Of a DNA stretch of 64,000 nt, positions 24,085-33,194 are shown in pieces. The stretch comes from Trileptium ribeirensis (Eukaryota > Nematoda > Enoplea > Enoplida > Thoracostomopsidae): NCBI GenBank assembly GCA_030248225.1, contig JASANE010001404.1, forward strand, positions 1-64,000. The letters run 5' to 3'. The translations under genes and the position numbers were made by a program. Within the stretch, counting starts at the first letter, position 1. Each line of letters begins with the position of its first letter. The notes beneath the pieces were generated by a model. That model was not told the DNA's origin and did no database searches. It saw only the letters and a program-made list of their open reading frames with translations.

Positions 24085-24303
24085 TTTAAAGCTTCTGGTG
24101 ACGCCCTTGCGTTGCTTGCACTCTGATTTTAACCTAGACACCAACCGTGAGCTGGAACGAAAGAAAAGGTCGCTATTAACCAGTATTTTATTTTCACCAC
24201 CTCTTAACCAACAAGAAAACAAAATACTGACGCCTGGAGAACCAATGACTTTGTTAGCAAGACCTGAGGTTATTTTTAATGACAGCGGTCTGTGGGGAAC
24301 GTG
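24085..24303 (+). CDS. Candidate gene, exon 2
   Basis: This is the most protein-like stretch in the region: LKLLVTPLRCLHSDFNLDTN, RELERKKRSLL, then ILTPGEPMTLLARPEVIFND and SGLWGT. It follows a modest 3' splice site (ACCTCCCAG). It can end at GTG|GTAATA, leaving two bases, or run straight to the TAA at 24305. One incoming base completes the GG left by exon 1 as Gly. An in-frame ATG at 24068 would allow the segment to stand alone as a 79-codon ORF. No family is recognised. Confidence 0.35.
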
Positions 24304-25693
24304 GTAATAAATAGTATTTATTTCCTCAGTTGGTGATTTTTAAAAAAATTAGCTCTTGAAATGAACATACACGTTCGTTTATTTCTTACTCTAACTTGCC
24401 ATAATCGCAATAGAAATAGTTTGTCAAGAGTCAGTATGCAGTTTTTTTAAAAACGTTTGTCAGGCAATGCCACGGGTACAGTATTAGATGGATATGACTC
24501 GTGAGATGTAATCCGGAAGTATTGCCTTAATTGAAGTGTTTTACCAGTGCAATAGTTATCATCGCTAAAGAACTAGTTTGTCTGGAGTTGTTTTTTTTGC
24601 AAAAAATATGTATATGTTCGTCCGCACCAGAGTAAATTTGTGAGGTATGAATCGTTTGATTATTGTGGTATGGATTTTTTATCTTTACTTGGCTTACTTC
24701 AACCTATGAAATAGACGATTCGTCATCGCCGAAGCTTCTAAAAAGCAATCTAAACAATTTAATTAAGTCAATTTTGTAAGTGCCGCGACTCTTAAAGCCG
24801 TTCCTCCAATCGACCAATTTCAGGCCCTATTCATTAGCATTTCCTTTAATTTGATACACGAAATTATGTGCTTATTTTTCTATATTTTTTAAGATACTAC
24901 TTTGAATAAATTAATAACTATATACATATTATTCACTAGATTAGGCATAAGATCGTGTCCCGATAGCGGATAGGAGATCCATCCTTTCAAAGAATATAGT
25001 TACCTAGGGTCATTCCCTGGGCATAAGTATCCTAGCGTCAAAAACTTATCTTAAATGTCATCAATTTTTGTTTGTTCTAATAATATATACCCTATCTTTC
25101 TTTCCATATAGTATATATAACTAAGGCTGTCGCTATTGTATTCGTTTCAAATTAACTCCTTTATTATGTCAAATTAACTCCTTTATGTTTAAAGTAGTTG
25201 GTAACAAACAGAAAAATTGAATTACTATTTCCTATCCCTCCAAAATTAAGAGAACTTGCGCCACTGCTCTTAGTGTCAGATTTGCACAAATTTTAACAGC
25301 AACATTCCCATTTGTGTTACATATTGATTATTTTCGTAACAAAGTTAAATGTTTTATAAATGTACTGAATAGAAAAAAATTTGTTTAAAATCTTTCTTAA
25401 CTCTTAAACAGCGGAGGTACTTTACACCTATGGGTTGCTGTGGAGGTGTTCAACGCACTATGCTCAATATAATAGGGTTACCTCACCTGAAATGACGCAA
25501 TGTAAAATGATACGGTTTACACGAGGAATCAGTTTCCCAATGTAATAGCTTCTAAGCATATTTGATGTACTTTATTTGGCTGAATTACATCGGTTCTGTG
25601 AACAGGAAGCTTGCCAGCGTTGCAAGAGTGTGTTTACATAGCGTCTTACCAGACGCTAACTATGGTGTGTTTACATTGCCTCCGATCCTATAG
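24304..25693. other. No gene recognised (candidate intron)
   Basis: AT-rich. It contains a short tandem repeat, TCAAATTAACTCCTTTAT, at 25147 and 25169 (22 bp period). GTTTACAT occurs twice near 25630-25680, flanking an AGCGTC/GACGCT hairpin. Confidence 0.45.
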
Positions 25694-25761
25694 CGCTTGC
25701 ACACTTTTAATAGATCCAAATGGGATGATGAAAAAATTATGGTCGCAACAAATACTCAAGC
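25694..25761 (+). CDS. Candidate gene, exon 3
   Basis: This is a 68 nt segment between a pyrimidine-rich 3' site (TTGCCTCCGATCCTATAG) and a good 5' site (AAGC|GTGAGT). Its first base completes the two bases left by exon 2 as Cys. It then reads ACTLLIDPNGMMKKLWSQQI and LK, leaving one base. Its splice signals are better than most AG/GT pairs nearby. No domain is recognised. Confidence 0.32.
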
Positions 25762-25943
25762 GTGAGTGCACTTTAGGTGCGTGCACCAAGGTTGCTCTAT
25801 TGTCAAAATCACGAATTTATTCGCTTAGAAAATTAGCGTTCACATTTTTGCCATTGGTATTCCCATTTTTCTGAAAACGCACATGGGCTCTGTGATGTAC
25901 GCATGGAAATTTCCTTCGCGCACTTTTGTCCACTTCGCTCGTT

Positions 25944-26315
25944 TGTCCGCGTTCATCAAATGATATTCTGAATCAGACACCTGTGTTCGCGGTCTATTTG
26001 TGCATCATAATATACGAGAAAAAACGCGATTGGTAATCGCGTTTTTACTTGCGGTCAGAAAAATACTAAAACGCAAAAAGTGACCGCGAACAGCGCCTAC
26101 GCGTTGCTTCGCAAATCATGTACGTGTAAATAAGGGCAAATCCTAATTTGTTTGCGTTCATCGTTTTTATGATCGTGAACTGACGTGGCAAAAGAACAAC
26201 TAAGGTGTAAGCTCCTTCAGTGGACATCCGCATCAGTATACGGCAGACATGGTTGTATAGCGTCGGATGTAATATAACTGCAAATTGGCCCGTGTCGGAC
26301 AATTTGAACGCGGAC
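25944..26315. mobile_element. Candidate foldback element with nested inverted repeats
   Basis: Three inverted repeats are seen here. The outer one is GTCCGCGTTCA (25944-25954) with TGAACGCGGAC (26305-26315). An inner one is GTTCGCGGTC (about 25985) with GACCGCGAAC (about 26082). The core is AAAAACGCGATT (26020-26031) with AATCGCGTTTTT (26035-26046) around a 3 nt loop. CG-rich words are unusual in this AT-rich setting. The inner pairs are not centred in the outer pair. No clear target-site duplication was found, so the boundaries are uncertain. Confidence 0.5.
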
Positions 26316-26428
26316 TAATACAGGCTAGATCGCATCTTCAAATAAATTAACAGTGGTTACCGAAATATCATTCTACCACATCTTCAATATTAACATTACG
26401 ATGAATACTTTTATTAACAAGGTATCCG

Positions 26429-26617
26429 TCAAAATACATTAGTACACAATGTGTCATGAATTTGTCGCTTAGTAGCTTTGATGTAATGCGAATGCATTAG
26501 CGCTAAAATGTGCCATTGGAAGGCATACAGCGTACGGGCGGCAATCCTCAAATCTGTAATGGTTTTCGCGTGTAATAAGCACACAAAAATGGAAATTAAT
26601 ACAAATTTTACAGTCAT
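26429..26617 (-). CDS. Small ORF with predicted signal peptide
   Basis: The ATG is in an AAAATGA context. MTVKFVLISIFVCLLHA has a short basic start, a hydrophobic core and a small residue before Lys, and reads as a secretory signal peptide, probably cut after HA. The rest (45 residues: KTITDLRIAARTLYAFQWHI onward, ending TLCTNVF) is moderately basic with one Cys and no recognised domain. It lies antisense inside the third intron of the candidate + strand gene. It may be a small secreted protein, a first exon (a GTACGC lies near the middle), or chance. Function unknown. Confidence 0.3.
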   Translation of the reverse strand: MTVKFVLISIFVCLLHAKTITDLRIAARTLYAFQWHILALMHSHYIKATKRQIHDTLCTNVF

Positions 26618-26864
26618 TTTAATTAGTTACCATTGATTTATAACTGAAAATTTGTGCTTGCTGTCCATTGGACCACCAGCCATTTAAGTGTTATAACGGG
26701 AACAGGAATCAGCTTAGAGTTTTATAAACCGAAACTCTTTCATGTCATGTGTTAAGCAAGTTCTTGTACCGTGCCGAAATTAAGTAGTGTGGCTGTGGGT
26801 TTGTATAACCTCTGATTCAGTGAACTGTATAAAACATTAAAGTAGCAGTTTTTTTTCTCTCTAG

Positions 26865-26919
26865 TGTCTGTGCTATTACTGGTTTTACTAAAAAGCTCAT
26901 ACATTAAACAAGACACTAG
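26865..26919 (+). CDS. Candidate gene, exon 4
   Basis: A 55 nt segment follows one of the strongest 3' splice signals in the window (GCAGTTTTTTTTCTCTCTAG) and ends at CACTAG|GTTTGT. Only one of the three frames is open across it, and it is the frame demanded by exon 3 (two incoming bases). It reads L-SVLLLVLLKSSYIKQDT and leaves two bases. The hydrophobic run is too short to call a membrane segment confidently. Confidence 0.32.
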
Positions 26920-27037
26920 GTTTGTAATGTGAGGCTAGTGGGACGCTGAAAAAATATACTTATAGGCAATTAAAGTTTAAACGGTTTTGTGTAAAAATGT
27001 ATCGGCTTTTTTTAGAAATCCTTGATTTTTTTCCTAG

Positions 27038-27095
27038 GTGTACTCAGTTAACTTGCAAAACTCAGGTTTATTCTGTCGTATCTCTGTCGTAAGTT
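27038..27095 (+). CDS. Candidate gene, exon 5 (stop codon)
   Basis: It follows a strong 3' splice signal (CCTTGATTTTTTTCCTAG). One incoming base completes AGG (Arg) in phase with exon 4, then CTQLTCKTQVYSVVSLS and TAA. Two alternative 5' sites lie inside (after ACTCAG at 27065 and GTC|GTAAGT at 27088), so the exon could instead be internal. No AATAAA or ATTAAA was found in the next 100 bases, which weakens the terminal-exon reading. Confidence 0.3.
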
Positions 27096-27719
27096 TTTTG
27101 TGATGGCGACGAGGTTTATTGATTTTGAGCTTTGACACCGTTTATAAAATCGTATATTCATTTATTCGATTTCAATTATAAAAACATGTATTATCATTTT
27201 ACAAAAGATCAATAGTAGGTGCAAGTTCACAAACATTTTTGAACTCATGATTAGGCTTTTTTGACTCTGGATGAACGTTTTTCAATGTATATGGCGCTTT
27301 TTTCGGTTGAGACTACACCCGCGTTCGTATTAGTAGCTTGTTTCAAACATTAATTTGATCGCCGTCCCGACAAATGTGAAAGGGCAAAGTCACGCTTCTG
27401 AGTGAGGATCGATGATAGGCTGTCATGTTTTTTACTAAATAATTTGAATATATAGATAATTATAAGTAATTATTCCCAAGTACTGTTGAGCTTTTAGTGC
27501 GCTAAATTCAGAAAATCCACAATTTTGGGTCAAAACCACGACAGCCTTATAGAAAAGAAGCATAACTTATTAAGCAATTTTGCGTACTGTTGCTAAAATA
27601 ATAAATATTTTTCTGATTGTTGCTTTGTGTATATTAAGAAGGTCGATCTTTGAAATATTCAGTTTAGTTTTTTGGATTGATTAGTCTCTTACAAAAACGC
27701 TATATACATATTTTTGCAG
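27096..27719. other. No gene recognised
   Basis: AT-rich sequence between exon-like segments. No polyadenylation signal at the expected distance from 27095, and no bridging exon to the 27720 segment was found. Confidence 0.4.
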
Positions 27720-27818
27720 AACATCTGTTATTATATAGAAATCGGATAATAGTTCTCAAAATAATTTTAGCCGGAATAAGTTTATCCATTTCAAGCAAAG
27801 AAACTAAGGCATATGCAG
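27720..27818 (+). CDS. Exon-like segment, 99 nt
   Basis: Bounded by ATATTTTTGCAG and ATGCAG|GTACTA. Only one frame is open: two incoming bases, then HLLLYRNRIIVLKIILAGIS and LSISSKETKAYA, leaving one base. The length keeps phase. The hydrophobic stretch IIVLKIILAGISLSI could be a membrane or signal-anchor segment. It does not connect in phase with the upstream candidate gene as drawn, so it may belong to another transcript or need an unseen exon. Confidence 0.3.
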
Positions 27819-27997
27819 GTACTATTAATATAATCGAACTGGAATTTCATCCTTTTAGCCTTCTTATACAATTATAACAATTTTAAAATGTACCTCCAAG
27901 CAATGTTCACAATTCTTCAAGCAAAACAATCCTGTGTTCTCGCAGAGCAACATTTGTTTTGCTGTTTTTATTGCTTGACGTCCCTGTGTTCTTTCAG

Positions 27998-28042
27998 TTG
28001 TTTACAACAACGGGTTCTTTATCGCTCCACAAAAAAACTCGT
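27998..28042 (+). CDS. Exon-like segment, possible terminal exon
   Basis: It follows a strong 3' splice signal (GTCCCTGTGTTCTTTCAG). In the phase left by the 27720-27818 segment it reads V-VYNNGFFIAPQKNS and TAA. A different phase gives a longer 32-residue tail (CLQQRVLYRSTKKLVKTNCP onward) to a TAA at 28095. The splice signal is convincing by eye, but the frame is ambiguous. Confidence 0.28.
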
Positions 28043-28099
28043 AAAAACAAACTGCCCTGAAGTTGTGAAAAGATATATACCTACATATAGCTATTAATG

Positions 28100-29214
28100 G
28101 TAATCTAGCTAGGTAATTTTTTGTTTTGATTGTTTTGTTCCAAAATGTCAGCGCGTCGCAATGTATTATAATTTTTTCGTTTATTACCATAAATTGACGC
28201 TTACAGCATATTTGTCGGTTTCTAGTTGGCGCTACAGCTAAATTTTTTAGGATATGTTTAATAAATGCTTGTGCGATACCATCATTATGTCAGAATAAAT
28301 CTGAATATATACTATGCGTTTATTCTTAGCCTTTACATATTTTGTATATATTTCTTAAATATTTTATGAATATTCTCTAGAATTATTTTAAAGTGCTTAG
28401 TTTTTAGTCTCATTGATTCATTGCATATAACTAACATAAAGCTTATCCTTATCTACATATTATCAACAATAATTAAGGCGTAAGACTGACAACCTTACTT
28501 CGAATGTCGCGTTTGATACAAAGAAAGTCCGTAGTTTTCATTCTACTGTTATTATATAGTTGTACGATCGTGAAAAAATTATAGCTTTTACAGCAGGTAG
28601 AACGAGGAACCCCCTTAGCGCTAACCAAGTTGATAATTATAGGAGCTTGAGCAAATTTTAGATAGCTCCAAAGTTTTCTTCCCCTTTTAGGAAATAGAAA
28701 AATGATAAAACGATTATTTTGCATTTACGAAAGGAAAGGAAAAATGTTCTATAAAAACAAATCAAAAATGGAAGCAATTTGCTAGTTCTATGTATAATAT
28801 GGACATAAATATATAAAGACAAAGTGTGGAAGCGTCCTGATGCTGAGAATGAGCTTCGAGCTTTAGCGCACTATTTGGTAAACAAATATAAAAGTAAATT
28901 CTTACATTTCTCACATACGTGTTACTATGTGAATGACGTTTTGGCAAAAGAATTTAGTTTGTCGTCACTTATTTGTTTATCAGTTGACTAGTACAACTTT
29001 AGATAAGCTATTATCATGGGTTATGTAACATGCAGAATACGATGGTGGTGTTCACTAACTACTATAATACCAGCGTTATCAATCGTCATGGGTACCTTTG
29101 GGCCTTTGGCTAAATCAAACACAAAGGCTTTAACCGTTTATTACATATAATGCCAACCACCGATGAAACAACTCCGCTCTAGCTTGCAGGATACTAGCAT
29201 ATCATAGGTGCTCG
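28100..29214. other. No gene recognised
   Basis: AT-rich unassigned sequence. ORFs on the minus strand (28473-28724, 28762-28947) have no motif or supporting splice context. Confidence 0.45.
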
Positions 29215-29500
29215 ATGTCCGTCGGCTTAGGGGTAGAAGGTTCCAAAGGGGGTTGATCCTTGATGGGGTGGGTAAGTCAGATTCCAAAATTTTGGGAACT
29301 TATAATTTTCCCCAAATTTGCTGAAATTTTCCCCTATTTTTCCTAAAATCGAACCCAAATTTTGCAATTTTGGGCTAATTTTTATCAAATTTTACCAAAT
29401 TATACCAAATTTTCCAAAATCTTTCACGCGCTTTTGATTCGAGGACTGGCATGAGTGCCCCTCAAATTATGGTATGCCTGCCCAGTACAAGCTATGGTAT
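29215..29500 (-). repeat. Dispersed AT-core repeat, copy 3 (inverted)
   Basis: The same architecture as the copies at 8164, 19955 and 37690 but reversed: GGGGTTGATCC/GATGGGGTGGG on the left, then a T-rich core of CCCAAATTTTGC, CCAAATTATACC and TTTTCCCC words (29290-29425). Alignment to the other copies is by pattern only, so family membership is less certain. Confidence 0.5.
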
Positions 29501-29574
29501 AAGGAGCACCATATTATGGCGTAATCCATTTTTTCGGCCCGCCTTACGTGGCGATCTCATTTTCTGAATGACAA

Positions 29575-29640
29575 GACGTACCACCGTGAAATTTTCTGGA
29601 TACAAAACATAACATCCAGAATATTTCACGGTGGTACGTC
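29575..29640. repeat. 66 bp near-perfect hairpin
   Basis: GACGTACCACCGTGAAATTT continues to a 27 bp arm and is repeated in inverted orientation with one mismatch, ending ATTTCACGGTGGTACGTC, around a 12 nt loop (ACAAAACATAAC). The arms are far longer than chance allows. It may be a miniature palindromic element or a transposon relic. It is 15 bp from the hAT-like terminus at 29656. Confidence 0.92.
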
Positions 29641-29655
29641 ATCCTCCCACCACCC

Positions 29656-30000
29656 CAGGGGCGTAACCAAGGGGGCATGGGGCCGTGGCCACCCCCAGTC
29701 CCCCGTGCACATGCGTGCCCCCTGCAACATCACAGAAAAAAGAAAACGAGTATGTGTAAGATTCATTTAGGATGTACCCAGGGCGCTGCACGTGGTGCTG
29801 GGTGGAAGGCCCCCTCACTTTTCGATAAAAAGCGGCCGCCGTAAGGGGGCTCCCAATTTTGCGTTAGCGTGCCCCCACTTTTGAGTAGCGCACTGGGCCT
29901 CTGGCTGTGCTGTCCTAGCACATTTATTCAGTGCCCTACGCCCATCGCATCTCGTTAAAAATAACACCATTCGATTCCGCTCGTCAAGCCGCGTCAAATG
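29656..30000 (+). mobile_element. hAT-like element fragment, GC-rich
   Basis: The left end CAGGGGCGTAACCAAGGGGG matches the terminus class at 61537 (CAGGGGCGTCGCCAAGGGGG) closely. The following GC-rich sequence, with CCCCC words, contrasts with its surroundings. No matching right terminus or target-site duplication was found, so it is probably truncated or composite. The right limit is approximate. The 29815-29997 minus-strand ORF is judged repeat-derived. Confidence 0.6.
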
Positions 30001-31796
30001 ATGGGTAAAAATTCAATAAAAAAAATTTTGGGTTCCCAAGGGACCCAAAAAATCAAAATTTTAAAAATTCCATTTTTTGGTTGAAATAATCAGGGGAGGT
30101 GTCGAGGACCACAAAAATACCAAATTTCCAGAATCTGACCATTTTGGGCAAACGCGGGCTGGGGGATAACGGGAAAGAACCGAAGCTTCTGGCTGCGATT
30201 GTGACCCCGTCACCTTCCACGGTTGGGAGAATAACAGTTACAAATAAATTTGAAAATATTGAAGGATTGGCTGTATTTGAGGCTTTTTATACGCTATGAG
30301 TCAAAAAATAAAATTTTTATCTTTATCAAAGGCCCTTTGACATGTAAGTGCCCTTAATAGGTGGTGGTACGAGCATCGACGCAAATCGTCTAACAGTGGT
30401 TGCCAGTGCTATTTTGGGGGCTCAATAGTTATATTTATATGCAAATGTGAGTTTTTTTAACCCATGGTCTGCAACATATTTGTGGCGCTGCGTCTCCTGC
30501 ACTCCCCTCACGGGATTTGTGTCAATGAGTACGGCTTTAATGTCAGAATTGTCGCCTCTAGCCTAGTGCCTAACGCAAAACCAATACTTTTTTATATTGT
30601 AGAAAACCTTTTTTAGCAATAAAACCACTGCCGGTACACGGTAATAGTGAAACTTTTTATTTACAATAATGCGTACTGTAGTATATATATTAATGCACAT
30701 TATAACAAACTGTATTGTATATTAGCTCTACAAGTACTAAAAAGGCATAACGAAATTTTTATTTTACATTATATTTGTCATTTTACGGTGAAAGTTTTAT
30801 TTTATTACATATATTATTTATATATTAGTTGAAAATTTTTAAATTCTAGAAAATATTATATAGCGACAATTTTTACTGTTACTATAAATATGGGTACACT
30901 CTCTGTTTTCAGGTTTTGTATATTATGGGTTTTTGGACCTATGTATTGACATAGGCAAATTAAAGTTGTATACTAAAACCATATGTTGCGATTCCGGGAG
31001 AGGGGTAGGGATGGAGTTAATGCCCCTCCAATATTGGGTGGGTAAATGTCAAAAAATGATGGTTTTGGAGCATACATATTTTCTTTATTCGTTTATTCCA
31101 GCTTACATCCATCCATAAGTATTTTGGGTTAGACGAGCTCTGTGATAATACAGGGCAGGGAATTGCCATGTTTGCTATGGTCAGAAAAAGGTTAGGACGT
31201 AAAAATATAATGGAATTAACGTAGATGCAAATTATACGGCTTGCCAAGCAATCATAGCAGAACAACAACCGATAGCAAGATATTTTTGATTCCCCGAGCA
31301 TATCTTTGGTAATGACGATGATGCGGTGGCAGGTCAACAAATTTAAATTCATAGCTTTCGTAGTTCTATAGATGCCGCGTAAGCTCAACGTCGGCTCGGA
31401 ATATTAAACTATAACGGAGAGGGCAGGAAGGGGGTTAACATTTTAAAGACTTTTCCTACATGATTACTGTGCTGCGACCACCGCAGCGTACCAGTACTTT
31501 CGTACGAGTAGCCGTGCCCCCCTTGTGCTACCACGCCCCATCCCATGAAGGATTACTGAAAAGCGAAGTGGAAATCTATGACGTCAGGTTTGGCTGCGCT
31601 GAAATCCATCTAGCAAGTGCTGTACCCCCCTTGTGGCAATCTCTGGCTACACTCTTGGCCCCAAACGCATATCGACAGGCCACCAATAATTCTATTTCTC
31701 GCATAGGCGAAGAACTGAGGTGCTACCAGTAACACCGCTTATTGAATAAATTCTGGATGCCAAAATGGCGCAACTAATCGGAAAGTTGCAAAATTC
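30001..31796. other. No gene recognised; palindrome and CCCCCCTTGTG words
   Basis: TTTTGGGTTCCC and GGGACCCAAAA form a tight palindrome at about 30026-30050. 31520 and 31626 repeat CCCCCCTTGTG, also seen at 37766, a word typical of the GC-rich transposon fragments. 30600-30900 is very AT-rich. The 123-codon minus-strand ORF at 31017-31388 has no motif. Confidence 0.4.
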
Positions 31797-33100
31797 GGCC
31801 TTTTAAATACTAGATCGCTGTCTCGAAAGTCAGCGCTCATTCGCTAATCCGTCGTTGACTATGCATCGGTTAAGATATGCAGCCACGTTCAAACTCTTTC
31901 TCTTATCGGCAAACTACGGTGCTGGTTAGCTCCGACTTGCGCGCTGCGTTTGACACATTTGGTCACGCTCTCATTATCAAGCGGCTGTCAGACATTGGGA
32001 TGTCATCTTCGGCACTGGGGTGGTTCATGTCGTATTTATTAGATCGATATCAATAAATGCAAATTGGAAGCGTCTTGTGAAGGGCTCTACCAATAGTCAG
32101 TGGTGTTCCTCAAGAGAGCGTGATCGGACCAGTTTTTTTAATATTACTGTTTCGTCTATACACGAAATAATTACAACTGCTGGCTTCTGCGTCCACAGCT
32201 ATGCCAACTATATCCAGGTATACAGGAATTTCGGTCCCTTCGCTGTGGGCGACGTCGTAGAATCTGCAGCGGTTTCACCTTTCGCTACGGGGGTGGTTGA
32301 TCGACAACAGATCAAAGTCAATGAGTCTAAGACCGAATTTATCTACTTCGCTAAACAACCAGGCGCTTTACCATCGCTGCACATTCGTGACGTCACTATC
32401 AGAAATTGTCAAAACAATGGGCGTGACTCTCGACTGTCGGTTGAACCTCAGTGCACACATCACTGTTCCGTCAGGTTCCTGCATATGGCAATTACGGGAG
32501 GTTAGACGAATCCGGCAGCACCTCGACAATGACACAGTGCAACTTTTTGTGAGGGCCTTGATAATGTCCCGCATTGACTATTGCAATGCACTATATGCAT
32601 CTGTGCAAAGAGTTCATTTATTGACTCTTCGCAGTCTACTCCACAATGCAGCAAGAGTAATGTCCTGCAAAAATCGATGGGAGCATATTCATCCGATACT
32701 GCGAGAGCCACACTGGCTACCGTTGGAACGTGTCCGCTATAAAATACACTTGTTGGTTCGAAATGCACTTCGCCACAAACCACCATATTGTCGAGATGAT
32801 TAATTCGTCGTGCTCGCCTCGTCTGGCGAATGAGCAAATCCTTGAGATTGACATCGCTAGAAACACCTTTTGCTTCCTCGGCCCATAGGCTTGAATTACT
32901 ATGGCGCAAACGCTACGTGACCGTACTCTCGACTTTAACGCAAAACTGAAGACTCACTTGTTTCCCAGTTCGCCAGAGTGATATTACAAACTTGCTGTAT
33001 TCTGTCTATTGTATAGTCTGACAACCTCTTGCGCTTTTGCAACGCTTTTGCGAAAAAGGCACATTTATAAATGCTATTATTATTACTATTATTGAATAAA
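31797..33100 (+). pseudogene. Decayed non-LTR retrotransposon (CR1/L2-like LINE)
   Basis: GLLNTRSLSRKSALIR (31797-31844) resembles the start of a LINE endonuclease region. It is followed almost at once by reverse-transcriptase sequence, SDLRAAFDTFGHALIIKRL (31930-31986), so the region between has been deleted. Then come GWFMSYLLDRYQ, SGVPQESVIGPV (about 32097-32135) and HSYANYIQVY (32190-32217), where the catalytic YADD is degraded to YANY. After a frameshift come MGVTLDCRLNLSAHIT, RALIMSRIDYCNALY and REPHWLPLERVRYKIH (to 32803), typical of the C-terminal part. The copy ends in an ATT-rich microsatellite-like tail (33074-33093), as in CR1/L2 elements. Stops, frameshifts and the lost catalytic residues make it dead. 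Confidence 0.9.
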
Positions 33101-33194
33101 AGTCGAAAAAATTCAGTAAAAAAGCCTTCCCCCGTCGGGAAACTTTTAGCAAAACCACCCGCTCCCTTGTCAGAAATTTCTGGGTCCGCCACAG
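33101..33194 (-). mobile_element. hAT-like terminus adjoining the LINE tail
   Basis: Read on the minus strand, it begins CTGTGGCGGACCCAGAAATT and continues GGGAGCGGGTGG, the form of a widespread hAT-type terminal sequence (CAGTGGCGGAYCCAG). No partner terminus was identified. The LINE tail lies directly beside it, so one may have inserted into the other. Confidence 0.5.

Noticed and set aside
31017..31388. 123-codon minus-strand ORF
   Set aside because: Cys/Ile/Leu-rich with no recognised domain or splice context; judged a chance ORF.
32368..32909. Minus-strand ORFs of 68 and 135 codons
   Set aside because: They are antisense shadows of the decayed LINE reverse-transcriptase region.
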